A stretch of DNA of 64,000 nucleotides from Phorcus lineatus (taxonomy: Eukaryota; Mollusca; Gastropoda; Trochida; Trochidae): contig OV121087.1 of the NCBI GenBank assembly GCA_921293015.1, positions 8,010,501-8,074,500 on the forward strand. Direction: 5' to 3'. The position numbers and the translations under genes were made by a program. Shown here one piece after another: positions 39,201 to 48,660 of the stretch (positions within the stretch are counted from its first letter, which is position 1; the number at the start of each line of letters is the position of its first letter). The notes beneath the pieces were generated by a model. The model was not told the origin of the DNA and did no database searches. It was given only the letters and a program-made list of their open reading frames with translations.

Positions 39201-42200
39201 ACAAAACAGAAGAGGGGTTTGATGCATTATGTTAAAATAATCGTCATCATTTGAATAAATCTACAGAAGTTTCGTTCATATATGTGTGCCACTATTCGAT
39301 ATGAGGAAACCTTTCTAACTGTATTGACAGATAACTTCCTGTCTTAGAAAAAAATCATGACTGTTGATTCAGTCAATATCCACAAAGAACAAATATCATT
39401 TCCATCATATCACAATATTTGATTAAATAAAAAGTCAAAAAATGAAGATTAAGAGGTAAGCTTTTAGAGTGAATTTGTGATCATGATGTAGGTAGTGCTT
39501 TGACTTTGAGTATGTATTAGTAAATGGAAAAGGTACCATATAAATGATTAAATTATATTTTTTAATTATATATTAGATACATTTTAAATTATAGTAAGAA
39601 ACTTTCTTAATGAATAATATTTCTCTCATTATTGTTGATAGATCTAATAGATTGTTACACAAGAACTTCAGATACAATGTGTGTTCAATACCATGATAGG
39701 CTCCTCTCTTAATTCCATTTAAGATAATTTTTTATATATCTATAGATACAGATAATTAACACCCTATTGCAAAAAGGTTCTCAAGTAAGATCTTTGATTA
39801 GTGAAGGAACAATATTCATCAATCGCTTAACAGTTCCTAAACCTTGTAATGCAATGCCTCTCAATATCTCTACAAAATACAAAAGATGTCACGACAAAAG
39901 AAGTGAATGTAACGTAGTCCCAGATCAACTGTCTTATAAAATATTCATTGCTGCCATAAGGTAACATATGACGAGTGCCGCAAGCAATAAAAACCTACAA
40001 GGAGGGCAATGAACCATGATATTAATGCATCAGCAATCGGCAGGCGTGACAATCTCACTTGCAAATATTGGCAAGTCAAAAAGGATTAACTGTAATTCTC
40101 TCTTCTATGCTGAAGGGTTACAAAAGACACTGCCATATATAACCTGTCAAATAAACAATGTGACAGACACTTGCTGAGCTGATGGGATATACGTGTATAG
40201 CGTGACCGTATATGTCGTGGGGGGCACTATTTACTCTCGATCTGACATATATATTCTGATAAGCTGCTCTACTTCACACTGTTTTTACAACTTATTAATG
40301 TTCACTACTTGAGTTTTTCAGCGCTCTAAAAAATTTATATCTGAAACTTGCATATCTGGAAGTATTAGTTATAGATCTTGACTATATGTTAGTCTTGATA
40401 ACTTTTATAAATTGATATATATATTCTACTGGTTCTTGGTTCAGGCATGTCTAGGCAATGTCACATACCAAACATATCTGTGAATAGATTTATATTACAA
40501 CAGTACAGGCAGATAGCAGTGCTTGAGTTCAGCCACAATAGGGTGTACTGCAGGGGCGTTGTTTCAGTCCAACATGTTTAATACAGCAGGCTGACATTCC
40601 CTTGTCGCTTTGTTTACCTACATAAATGACAGCTACCTGTCAACTCTTGTTTTATCTGGGATCCAATACAGTCTATCTTCCAACTGGTGTTATAAACCAG
40701 CACCAATATAAGGATTATGTTCCTTTGCTTTAGTCTTATTACAAGACTACTTCAAAAGATATTTTTTATAATTATGAATTATTGCGCATGACAAATATTT
40801 AGAACATGATACAACTAAGCATTGAGTGTGTAACTTCCAATGCACAGGAACATTCCCTAAAGTTCCATTATGAAATGACTTATATATCTTGTAAAATTTT
40901 GCTCTTGCTTTAGCATATGGTTAAACCAAAATTATTTCTCAACTTTAGTAACCTGTCAACCAGTCAAAATTAAACCTGTGCAGAAAAGAAAAAAATCACT
41001 ATATTGATTACTAACAGTTCATTTAAACAGACATTAAACATAAACTCATACAAAGGCAGGAGTTTCCCCTTGGTCATCCCATGTAAATTGTTTAACTAAG
41101 TTTTCAAATGATTGGTCAAATTTAAAAATATAAAAAGACATCTAAAAGAAAAAATTCTGATAAGATCGTTTACAATAAAGAAAATTGGTAAATGTCTAAC
41201 CACCAGCAAGATTTGAAACTGTTAAACTTTACAAATGACCACATCAAAGAGTGAAGACTCCAGATTTGTATGCATGAGTAGCAAGCAAGACTTAATTATT
41301 GGCTGGAGGTGTAATAAGAAAGTGTTACATTATTAAGTGTTGTGGAGTACTTATTGGCTAGGGAGCCAGTAAGTAAGGGCTGTAGCTCCTGCCTCTTCGC
41401 AATATCTTCCTACATGCTAATCCCTGGGGCTGATCAACACTTCTAGACTGAAGATTGATTACCTGACAATCTGCACTCACAACAAACTTTCACCTACATA
41501 AACAACATTACACCTGTCCAGACATATGTCCATGATGCAAATGTGTCAAATATTAGTCCAATCCGACAACTTTTGTCCATAATACTCAAACCTTAATTTA
41601 ACCTTGCAGAAAAAATAACATCTTGCAAAAAGGTTTAGATTTTGGATGACAACTTGAACTTCCCATTTCTCAAAGTCCTTTTTCAATTATGTAACTAAAT
41701 AATCATTTTTATGAATTTATTTTTCAAAGATTTTTTAGATAGTCTAGTACTTTATTTGAAGCTCCTGATAGCCAGAAACCATTGACACCAGGAATTGGGT
41801 GGCGTATCTCTCAAAGTTTGACTTTATCAAGTCCTTTATTATGATTGTCAATAATTTCTTTTATAGACTTTTATTTAGTAAAGATTTGTTTATAAATTCA
41901 TGATGCTGTGTAGCTGTATTGTTATGTTTGTTAGACATATGAAAATACACAATGAAAGATGTGTCCATGTAACGCATATTTAAATGCCTATGAATGTATA
42001 TGGAAATGTACTGTAAAAAAATGGATTAAAAAAAAAAAAAAAATTTCTTTTATAGACTTTTTTTAGTAATGTTTCTAACTCTGAACGTTGACACTATCAA
42101 AATTTATTTTTTACATCCAAATTTTAGAAAAAATATATATATTTTCTTACCTTATGTCGGCATTTCAGCACAACACCGTAGGCACCTGTTGATGGGAAGA

Positions 42201-42720
42201 AAGTAAATGCTTCAAATTTTTTACAAGATTTTAAATTTTATCCTAAATTCTAAGCTTGAAATTACATGTTGAGCCCTTGGGTCATGTATCCACATGTTCA
42301 AATTTAATTAGTTTATATGACCTTTCTTTCAATTACCAAGTTCATAATAGATAGCAAATATTACTCTCAGTTGAATAAACCTGTCTGTCCACAGTAGGGA
42401 GATGTTGTTAATGTCATTGATTATAAAAAAATCACCTTTTTTTATTACCACAAGGATAAAATGCAAAAGTTTGATATCATAAAACAATGGCAATTTTCTC
42501 ATAATGTCACATTTTTAATTTTCCAGCAGCTTTTCAACATGAATTTATATCAGATAATGATTGACATTATTAATAACATAAGTCATAATATAATTAAAAT
42601 ACACTCAAAACATATCATTGATAGTCTATTTCATACAAATAACCAAATATACGTACCTTCACCTACTACCCCCAATATTTCGTATTTGTTCATCACATAG
42701 CACTTTTTTTCAGTTTTCAT
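15009..42720 (-). CDS. CDKL5: Cyclin-dependent kinase-like 5 (complete, 18 coding exons)
   Basis: Joined exons (descending): 42720-42657, 42185-42151, 39009-38964, 33981-33845, 28757-28637, 27102-27043, 26659-26569, 26040-25851, 25505-25425, 25041-24875, 24465-23724, 21849-21727, 20468-20372, 19250-19212, 17779-17644, 17163-17067, 16675-16442, 15290-15009. They total 2742 nt, 913 residues, with every phase consistent. It is a CMGC Ser/Thr kinase; the family acts on microtubule regulators and in cilia and neurons. Visible motifs: Gly loop GVVGEGAYGVV, VAIKKF with K42, HRDIKPENL with D135, DFG at D153, activation motif TDY at 169-171, [10 protein letters not shown], and [20 protein letters not shown]. 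The catalytic residues carry human CDKL5 numbers. After about residue 300 comes a long disordered tail with a KKRK patch (321-324) and KKKKK (733-737), like the vertebrate C-terminus. The start [16 protein letters not shown] was chosen because an in-frame stop precedes it and human CDKL5 also has nine residues before MNKFEIL. D at 170 replaces the vertebrate E. Confidence 0.95.
15966..16355. repeat. Nested tandem repeat in the last CDKL5 intron
   Basis: A diverged ~127-bp unit begins at 15966, 16091 and 16220 (GTGAAAATACATAATG-like). Inside the third unit, a 31-bp segment starting TTCAGAGCACTTTTACTACT is repeated exactly three times plus a partial copy (16236, 16267, 16298, 16329). Confidence 0.9.
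16442..16675 (-). CDS. CDKL5: CDKL5 exon 17
   Basis: 234 nt, phase 0. Encodes [20 protein letters not shown] and a charged tail with [17 protein letters not shown]. The donor gtagat is non-optimal. Confidence 0.85.
17067..17163 (-). CDS. CDKL5: CDKL5 exon 16: poly-lysine segment
   Basis: Encodes [18 protein letters not shown] then [14 protein letters not shown]. The KKKKK run matches the MKKKKKK region of vertebrate CDKL5 C-termini. Confidence 0.88.
17644..17779 (-). CDS. CDKL5: CDKL5 exon 15
   Basis: Encodes a Ser/Arg/Tyr-rich segment with [19 protein letters not shown] and ends CCA TG before gtgag. The acceptor cctccag is weak in pyrimidines but keeps the phase. Confidence 0.78.
19212..19250 (-). 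CDS. CDKL5: CDKL5 exon 14 (39 nt, cassette-like)
   Basis: Encodes [13 protein letters not shown]. It is 39 nt long, so skipping keeps the frame. Upstream on the coding strand there is a GTAAGT-rich microsatellite instead of a normal pyrimidine tract. Confidence 0.72.
19256..19305. repeat. ACTTAC/CATA microsatellite at exon 14 acceptor
   Basis: Mixed CATA and CTTA repeats begin about 5 bp beyond the exon 14 acceptor. On the CDKL5 strand it reads as five GTAAGT motifs. Confidence 0.9.
19363..19510. mobile_element. TA-flanked MITE, 148 bp
   Basis: The arms AAGCGAGACTACATCCACAA and, on the other strand, AAGCGAGACTCTGTCCATAA pair over about 60 bp, reaching a GGGCT..AGCCC centre. TA lies on both sides (19361-19362, 19511-19512), as in Tc1/mariner-type insertions. 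It is non-coding and lies in the CDKL5 intron between exons 13 and 14. Confidence 0.75.
20372..20468 (-). CDS. CDKL5: CDKL5 exon 13
   Basis: Encodes [18 protein letters not shown] then [10 protein letters not shown]. Acceptor ctttcag, donor gtaag. Confidence 0.82.
21115..21392 (-). mobile_element. tRNA-derived SINE
   Basis: On the minus strand a tRNA-like head carries box A TAGCGAAGTAGTTGG (21385-21371) and box B GGATTTGAATCC (21344-21333). The 3' part holds the core CTTTCCCCCTGCAATAATAC and GTGATATAAGTGAAATACTC, which recurs at 60362-60440. Such a core fits the conserved SINE domains described in molluscs; the exact family needs a repeat library. The ends are approximate. Confidence 0.78.
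21727..21849 (-). CDS. CDKL5: CDKL5 exon 12
   Basis: 123 nt, phase 0. Encodes [29 protein letters not shown] and an Ala/Lys end. Intact flanking splice sites; the frame fits exon 11. Confidence 0.85.
22876..23050. mobile_element. MITE-like element with 21-bp perfect terminal inverted repeats
   Basis: CACCCTCGTGTCTTCTGATA (22876 on) pairs with its exact complement ending at 23050. The interior contains a direct repeat of AAACTTTTATCA.CT.GTGT at 22948 and 22999. Target duplication unclear. Located in the CDKL5 intron between exons 11 and 12. Confidence 0.72.
23724..24465 (-). CDS. CDKL5: CDKL5 exon 11: long disordered-tail exon
   Basis: A 742-nt exon encoding a Ser/Lys/Glu/Asn-rich, low-complexity segment (residues 331-578) with no domain. 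The frame stays open past the donor (CAG before gtatta) to a stop at 23649-23651, so intron retention would give a short alternative C-terminus. Confidence 0.88.
24875..25041 (-). CDS. CDKL5: CDKL5 exon 10: end of kinase domain
   Basis: Encodes [18 protein letters not shown], closing the kinase fold, then a basic NKKRKTDF patch that could be a nuclear localisation signal. Confidence 0.92.
25425..25505 (-). CDS. CDKL5: CDKL5 exon 9
   Basis: 81 nt, phase 0 at both ends, encoding [20 protein letters not shown] and ILIDFMK. It aligns with human [20 protein letters not shown]. Confidence 0.93.
25851..26040 (-). CDS. CDKL5: CDKL5 exon 8
   Basis: Encodes [40 protein letters not shown] and PRFSGLK: the C-lobe helices. 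Confidence 0.95.
26105..26240. mobile_element. TA-flanked MITE, 136 bp
   Basis: TGGATGACAACTTCTTT at the left pairs with AAAGAAGTTGTCATCCA at the right, and pairing continues imperfectly for about 30 bp. TA flanks both sides. It lies about 65 bp upstream (coding sense) of CDKL5 exon 8. Confidence 0.75.
26569..26659 (-). CDS. CDKL5: CDKL5 exon 7: activation loop
   Basis: Encodes [20 protein letters not shown] and [11 protein letters not shown]. The T-x-Y motif (26610-26618) reads TDY, where vertebrate CDKL5 has TEY. Confidence 0.95.
27043..27102 (-). CDS. CDKL5: CDKL5 exon 6
   Basis: Encodes [20 protein letters not shown] and the first base of G155: catalytic loop and DFG start. Confidence 0.95.
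27103..28636 (-). other. CDKL5: CDKL5 intron 5
   Basis: AT-rich intron with no further coding or repeat signal that I could support. Confidence 0.8.
28637..28757 (-). CDS. CDKL5: CDKL5 exon 5
   Basis: Encodes [20 protein letters not shown] to IIHR. It ends CAC AGG G before gtgggt, so D135 of HRD is split across the junction. Confidence 0.95.
28758..33844 (-). other. CDKL5: CDKL5 intron 4
   Basis: A 5.1-kb intron, nearly half occupied by the inverted 2.4-kb TTAA element (31158-33562). The remaining sequence (28758-31150) shows no gene. Confidence 0.85.
31158..33562 (-). mobile_element. piggyBac-like non-autonomous element, copy 2 (inverted)
   Basis: This is the reverse-oriented counterpart of 2583-5014, flanked by TTAA at 31154-31157 and 33563-33566. 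Its ends begin CCCTTAAGATGCGG and, on the other strand, CCCTTACGTTGCTG. The block order of copy 1 is kept in reverse: the CAGTGGC-type end near 33,450-33,540, the GC hairpin near 32,865-32,915, the ~190-bp repeats, and the second GC-rich block near 31,480-31,560. A perfect 16-bp palindrome, CCCGGAATATTCCGGG, lies at 31174-31189. It sits in CDKL5 intron 4. The copies differ by scattered substitutions and small indels, so neither is a fresh duplicate. Confidence 0.8.
33845..33981 (-). CDS. CDKL5: CDKL5 exon 4
   Basis: Encodes the C-helix and hinge: [20 protein letters not shown] and [12 protein letters not shown]. The next intron contains the inverted 2.4-kb TTAA element. Confidence 0.95.
34205..34430. 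repeat. Hairpin and TGACCTTGACCT repeat segment
   Basis: An imperfect hairpin spans about 34,210-34,268 (CTGCAAAAGCAGAG against CTTCTTTGCAG). TGACCTTGACCTT occurs at 34289 and 34413, with a TGACCTTG half-site near 34,535. It looks like part of a dispersed repeat. Confidence 0.45.
34801..35186. mobile_element. E-box-rich TA-flanked MITE, 386 bp
   Basis: GGCTGCGTTTCCACCAAGTT at the left pairs exactly with its complement at the right, with TA at 34799-34800 and 35187-35188. The arms continue as reiterated TCACGTGACACGTG-type sequence with at least five CACGTG hexamers. The centre holds further TCACGTATCACG motifs. Non-coding, in CDKL5 intron 3. Confidence 0.82.
36120..36400. repeat. ~30-bp minisatellite with GATTGGTT core, block 1
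   Basis: About nine degenerate units with anchors GATTGGTT or close variants near 36131, 36151, 36181, 36212, 36242, 36272, 36319, 36350 and 36378, mostly 29-31 bp apart. The consensus is near TTGGTTGTGATTGGTTAATG. Confidence 0.8.
36610..36860. repeat. ATTGCAAT palindrome cluster
   Basis: Reiterated CTATTGCAATTGC, with a perfect 16-bp palindrome TATTGCAATTGCAATA at 36663-36678 and further half-units to about 36,860. It lies between the two minisatellite blocks. Confidence 0.7.
37230..37385. repeat. ~30-bp minisatellite, block 2
   Basis: Further units of the block 1 repeat (GTGATTGGTGAATGTTTAAG and variants) separated from block 1 by about 830 bp. Confidence 0.7.
38964..39009 (-). CDS. CDKL5: CDKL5 exon 3 (46 nt)
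   Basis: Encodes [15 protein letters not shown], with the catalytic beta-3 lysine at residue 42. Confidence 0.93.
42151..42185 (-). CDS. CDKL5: CDKL5 exon 2 (35 nt)
   Basis: A micro-exon encoding [12 protein letters not shown], the rest of the glycine-rich ATP loop, with phases fitting both neighbours. Confidence 0.93.
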
Positions 42721-42750
42721 CCACTTACTATATGATACACTTTAAGTAAC
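42657..42750 (-). CDS. CDKL5: CDKL5 coding exon 1
   Basis: Acceptor ttattttcag ends at 42751; translation starts at 42720, after an in-frame TAA in the same exon. It encodes [20 protein letters not shown] and ends GAA G before gtacgt. The second ATG (42693) is a possible alternative start. Confidence 0.92.
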
Positions 42751-45700
42751 CTGAAAATAAAAAGGATAGTTAACACATTCACATTCCTTCACATGTAACA
42801 TGTACAATAAACATGTTTTTTTTCTAAAGATTGAAACTCATTTATGTTCATTCCAAAAAAAACAGTAGTATTATTGGTGTACAATTTGACATCGGAGTAA
42901 AAAGATATTCCAATACAATATGAAAATAAATAATGTAAACAAAATAAATGGATCATTGAGTTATTTGAACATATCTATACACCTCCTCGATTAAGGATAT
43001 GTTTGTTTCACATTTCATCAAAAACCCTTAACAGTATTGCTCATGGTGAATTACCTACTTTAGTATCAAAAGTCTTATAACCTAACAAACCATTCTAATC
43101 TCTCTATGTTATGAATCCTATTAATGCACTTGATCTGGATTTATAATGGATATGACTTGGTTGAACTCAGGCTGTAAACATTATAGTGTTGTACTTTGGT
43201 CAGTGTGTGGGTATATTTCTTGCAAAAATAAAATATGATTGCAAAATCAAACACTATCTTAATCTGCTACATCATTTACAATACCTTGAACTTCAACAAT
43301 GATTTTCTGTTCTATTTGTCAAACTTTTAGATAAACTCATTGTTCTATTATGAAAGTTTATTTACCACGAAAACATGCCAAAATACCAGTTTTGCTGATA
43401 AGATTTAACAAAATATAACTTATTTTCCCCATTTAAATATAGAATAGTTTTCAATGCTATTCAATGAATAAGTGCAGAAATTAAAATGACATGTCCAATT
43501 TACATGAATACTAGTAATATCATAACCTATTAGATTTTATACTACTCAAGTTAACACTAATAAAACCGTTATTCAAACATGGATAAAATTTTCAAATCAT
43601 TCCCTGTTGACTTTTAATAAGTTCTTCTAATTATAATTAATATCTTTCAATATAATGATTATATATGAAACGCAATATAAGATCAACATGGTTTCCGCCG
43701 AATGCTTGACCTATTATCTGACCTCAGCCAAGTCAACACAAGCAATGCAGACTTTCATGTACAATCACATCAACACAAGATCAAAGTCACAGACCTCGTA
43801 CAAGCACACAGCATATACAACAATATCAGGATAATCCAAACATGCCAACAGCTTAAGCTCCATGTACAGCCACAAGCTGTCCAACCCTCTTAATCTCCAA
43901 CTGCCCCTTTTCTGGACTCTTTATACCCATCATCCTCCATTATTTCTAACCCATTCTACACCCCTAACTTTCCAATTTTCTCTTTCCTCAGAGTCGCCAT
44001 CCCAATATTATTCTTTTCTTCATTATATTCTCCTATTATAATAATTCATATTTCCTTTCTAGATTTAATCTGGCAGTCTGTAGGTGTGATGATACAGATA
44101 ATTCACGATAAAATACACATCCATGATTTCTAATTACGATAAAATTCGATACAGTCACTATACACTTTTTTCAGGAAATTAAAAAAAAAAAATTATCACC
44201 TTGATTTTTAGGCAAAATAAAGTCAATGATACCCATCAAGATACAGAGTCCTCACCACAATACATATATCGTCAAATTAAGAATCACAATACTCAATATT
44301 ACAATATATTGTCAGCTCTAACAGTCTGTGCACCTTTTCCTTTTCAATAGAACATTACGTTTTTCATCCCAATTCTCCCTTTTCGTTATCCAATCTCTGC
44401 CTTTTATATCTTTAATCCTGACTCCCTACCCTCCCCCAAGCAATGAGGTACAAGATTTGAGTGGTTTATAATACAGGAGGGCTTGAGCCAATCACACAGG
44501 TCAGTGGCTACTCAATGTACATGGATCAGGTGGACTACATGAAATAGCACTTAAAGGATATTTACACAACTACACAACAGAAACCAGATTCACACACCAC
44601 AAAGTCAAACTTTGTGATAACAAATCTCAGGAATTTCTTTCTACTGTAACTAGACAGGAAATTCGAGGTTTGTCTTTTGAACTGGATTTTTGTTCATGAA
44701 ACTTTTAGATCTACAAGCAAAAAATTCATTACCATATATTCCATGAAAATATTTCAAAGAATTTACTTTTCGTCTTTTGATGTCATTGTCATTTTACACA
44801 TTTAAAGCAAAACAACTACGAAAAAGCTACAAGACTAAGAAAATAAATAGGTCTTGACCATTGAAAGCACATTTAACTCATTGTCAATAATTTGTTCTGC
44901 TGTGAGCAATCAGCCTCTAAGAATCCTAAAATGCCCATAAAGCCCAACGGAGAGAAAGAGCAAGCAACAGTTGCTAGGATAATATGGGCCTTACGGGGGC
45001 AATCTGGAGTCAGTCCGCGGGTCATCTCACATCAATATCCCACTAAATTATTCATCAGGTTTGCAGATCTAGTTGAGCTCTTGGATGATGAAGACATTAA
45101 AGTCTTGTACTGGAAGCCAATTATCAACAGAAGGTGGGCAAACTAAAGCATCTGTTACGTCAGTCTTCATTCCACATGTTACCATCGGCAGTGTGTAAGG
45201 TGCTATGTATTCTGTATACAATTAGATACATAACAGATTTTCCCTGTTGCTATTTGTCTTCAGTCACCAGATCAGTACGAAACTATTTCCAACAATCCTT
45301 AATTTGGGATCAAGCAAATAAATCACTTAATGACTACAATGAAAAAATGTATTTCCAAAAGTTATAAAACCTGTTCTGAAAAGTCTACTAATTGTCAAAA
45401 ACAACCTGTCAATTCTCCTATTACCTCATTTTTCCACATCTAGACTATGTTCATCGGGAAAAAAACCATCTTCATGTTTCCAAACTTAACTATAAGTCTA
45501 AATTCAATATTAACATTTAATTTTATTTTCTGTTTGTTTTAATAATCAAATAAATAAAAAATTCTATTATCTTAAAAAAGAATTTATGCTGGATTAGGAA
45601 TCTCAATTTCACATTTCACAAGAGGTACAAAAATACTTAGTTTCAACAACAAGAAAGCTGTACACTATGTCACGAGTCTTAGATTAAAATCAAGCATGTT

Positions 45701-47392
45701 ACAACGAGACACTGTATACTGCAAATAAATTTGCCCGGTGAACAGTATCAACCTAATCAAATACAAGTAAAGTATGACCCTGTCAAACAAAAAGATATTG
45801 CTTTTTCGCAGAGCACTTTCACAGTTCATTTATATTAATCAGATTAGACTTAGATGTGTGTTATAAACCGCATGAATGTAAGGTTTCATAATTATTCAGG
45901 TTTAGTAACTTTATAAACATTTATATTTCAAGATTGTTGCTTGAAATTTTAGTGGCATAAATTAGGAAGTTAAACACCAAACAACAATAATGTTACTCTA
46001 AAAACTGAAATATGAAAATCATCTTGTGTTGTAAAAGAGGATGAATGGAATTTTAGATTTGAGGCTAACACAAAAAAACACAACCACTTTCAATGCATCA
46101 TTCATCAAAAGTTTATATTTTTGTTTACACAAATGCCCAATGACCTAGAAAATATATACATGTTGTCACTATAGTCCCTATTAGCTTTTAACAAATATTA
46201 CAATAAAAAAAGAATTTTTTCGGTCAGAAGATTTTTAAAATGATTATTTTAATCACATCACTAAGTTCAGTGTTTCCAATATTTTTCCCAGCATAAAATG
46301 ACTTTCTTTTAGATGTAACCAAAGGAAAAGCTTTAACTCTTTACTTTACAAACATAGTATATAGTATAGTCAATAGATGTTATATTTGTGAGCAGTAAAT
46401 TGCCTTCTTCAAATCAAAGTGATGGCTATTTCACAAAAGCAATATTTCAGTAGACCCATATGTTTCCACGCAAAATAATACATTCAGGTACTTGTTGAAT
46501 AAATTTTTTTTCATAATTGTCTTACTTCTTGCTATATTATCGATGAAAAAACTGGGCTCACAACTGAATTTTTATAACAGTTCAAAAGGAAGTCTCTCCT
46601 CTGTTACTGTATTACTGCCATTTGTAAATGAGATTGGTTACAAGGAATAGAAAATTGGTTCATGTTATCGCACAAATAAAGCAGCTGATCTAACAAGAAC
46701 CAAAGTTACTTAAAGAGTTGTACAGTGCTGTTGGGTTAAGCTTCGCATCCAAGAGATACATGTTCATTCTTCTGTATAAGTATATGGGATAAAAACCATG
46801 TCGTTGTTAAAGTTTAGAGCTTCACTGATAATATTAATGTAAAATCTATATGTTGAAATGTGTTTGTCAGTGACACTATAAGTTTTCAAATGACTACCCC
46901 CTATTCCTGATTGATGAGGCCATGTTGGCTAGGAATTTTGTAAGTTTTTACCAATTTGTCAATCTTTTGTGCGACTAATCAATACTTAAGTCCTTTAGAC
47001 CTTTTAAAAAATCATGATATCTTACAAATTGCCTTACGATGCAAGGACATCAATCTATTACAAGCTGACACAGTTTTGTGCGAGTGGATATATCTTTACC
47101 CGACACGGCTGTCTGTCTGCAGTTGCTAAATTTCTCAAAATTTAACTGTATGCAACTCCAATGATGATAGCAGGGACTTAATTAGTATTAATTTGCATTA
47201 TGAGTCTTTGCTAAAAATCTTCTCCACAAATAAACAGCATAATAACATCTACTTAAAAAAAAGGTTACTATGTATTTGATAGGATATGGATCTAATCATT
47301 TGATAATGTTAAAACAAGGTGCCATGATTTATAGCATTTATATATTCAGTCCAAATACAAAATAAATAACATGTTAAGAGAAAAATGCTTAC
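42751..47392 (-). other. CDKL5: Presumed CDKL5 5'UTR intron
   Basis: Lies between the exon with the start codon and the upstream non-coding exon. AT-rich. Two short overlapping ORFs near 44.9-45.4 kb resemble nothing I know. No repeats of note. Confidence 0.55.
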
Positions 47393-47740
47393 CTGTGTCA
47401 ACTTCACTTTTTCTGGCATTTTCCAACAAGTAACACAATAACAGAGTTTCATTCAAAACAAAATACGCTCATTCAATCACCACTAGTCCTACATGCCATC
47501 AACATGTTTTTATCAACAACAATCACTGGAATGTTGGCATGTGTCTCACTTTAGATACATGAATTTCACTGATTACTTCAGGAAAACACAATGAAAGGTT
47601 TATAACTTTTTAAGAAAATGTGCACATCTCACAAAGTAGTTTTTGAAATGCAAATACATCAGTAATCATGACAATACAGAGGGGCTTAACGCCATTTGCT
47701 CTGGGAAACATGACACTTTGGCGTACACGGCCGCCATAAT
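47393..47740 (-). other. CDKL5: Probable CDKL5 non-coding first exon
   Basis: A strong donor, CACAG before gtaagc, ends the exon at 47393. Splicing to 42750 places only a 5'UTR, because the frame entering exon 1 stops at TAA. Short upstream ORFs begin at 47737 (MAAVYAKVSCFPEQMALSPS onward) and 47419 (MPEKVKLTQ-VT). The 5' end is inferred from promoter motifs. Confidence 0.5.
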
Positions 47741-47792
47741 ATTTTCCTTGCCAACCTGCCCATAATGCACAGCGCTCATAGCGTACTTCCGG
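47729..47792 (-). promoter_or_regulatory. CDKL5: Probable CDKL5 promoter: ETS and YY1 motifs
   Basis: On the minus strand CCGGAAGT (47792-47785), an ETS/GABP-type site, lies about 50 bp upstream of ATTATGGCGGCC (47740-47729), a YY1-type site typical of TATA-less starts. The block is more GC- and CpG-rich than its surroundings. Confidence 0.5.
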
Positions 47793-47928
47793 TAAATCAT
47801 CGAAAAGCGTGACCTTCCTAATTAGGAAACGGATCATTTATTCATTTCTTCGTTACTTTTTAATCATATTGATTCTTATGAAATAAACGTACTTATTTAT
47901 TTCATTTTTTAAAAATTTGTATTTATAT

Positions 47929-47930
47929 TT

Positions 47931-48005
<75 letters not shown>

Positions 48006-48060
48006 CCTATCCATCTACCTTTTTATTAATTTATTTATTTATTTGATTTTTCTGTCTGCT
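47929..48060. repeat. (TTTA)n microsatellite
   Basis: About 19 uninterrupted TTTA units to 48004, then degenerate units. A degenerate ATTC/ATCC tract follows at about 48,095-48,180. The apparent ORF here is only the repeat translated. Confidence 0.97.
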
Positions 48061-48539
48061 TTTTGTACATCTATTTTCTTTCCTTCCATCATGAATGCAT
48101 TCATTCATCCATCAATCGATACTCTCTCTATATATCTATTTATCTATCTTTCCATCCATTCATTCATTCATTCATTTATTTATTTACAAATACTATATCT
48201 TTTTTTATAACAAAATAAATTTCCAAACAATTCAAATTCATTTTTAAAAAATTTCTACGTGTCTCATTATTGTGTCTACGAATGACCTGTTCTATGTTTT
48301 GACCACAACGGGAAAGCCTTGTGTATACACTAATGTAGGTTTGCCATTACTTGAAACTACTGAACGGTGTCTGCACATTATTGGAGACAATGCAGAGGCA
48401 AAAACTAACTAATGATTAGACAATTTTGGTTTAAGGTTGCAAGGGGTTTCCATTTGCTGGCTCTATGACACACAGGGATCCTGAACACTCCCCGTCTGTA
48501 AAACAGTAAGCACCAACAACACAAATCTATCATTGTTTG

Positions 48540-48578
48540 ATGTGAAAAAAACACACACAAAAAAACAAAAAAAAAACG

Positions 48579-48609
<31 letters not shown>

Positions 48610-48660
48610 TCATAACATAATACAAAACATTATAATACAATACAAAACAAAACAAAAAAC
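48540..48660. repeat. A-rich (AAAAC)n low-complexity tract
   Basis: Runs of AAAAC and ATACAAAAC units; ORFs on both strands here are low-complexity artefacts. Confidence 0.9.

Noticed and set aside
44892-45367. Two overlapping plus-strand ORFs of 84 and 77 residues
   Set aside because: No recognisable domain, different frames, and no matching splice sites; inside the presumed CDKL5 5'UTR intron.
47917-48210. 97-residue ORF rich in FIYL
   Set aside because: Direct translation of the TTTA microsatellite.
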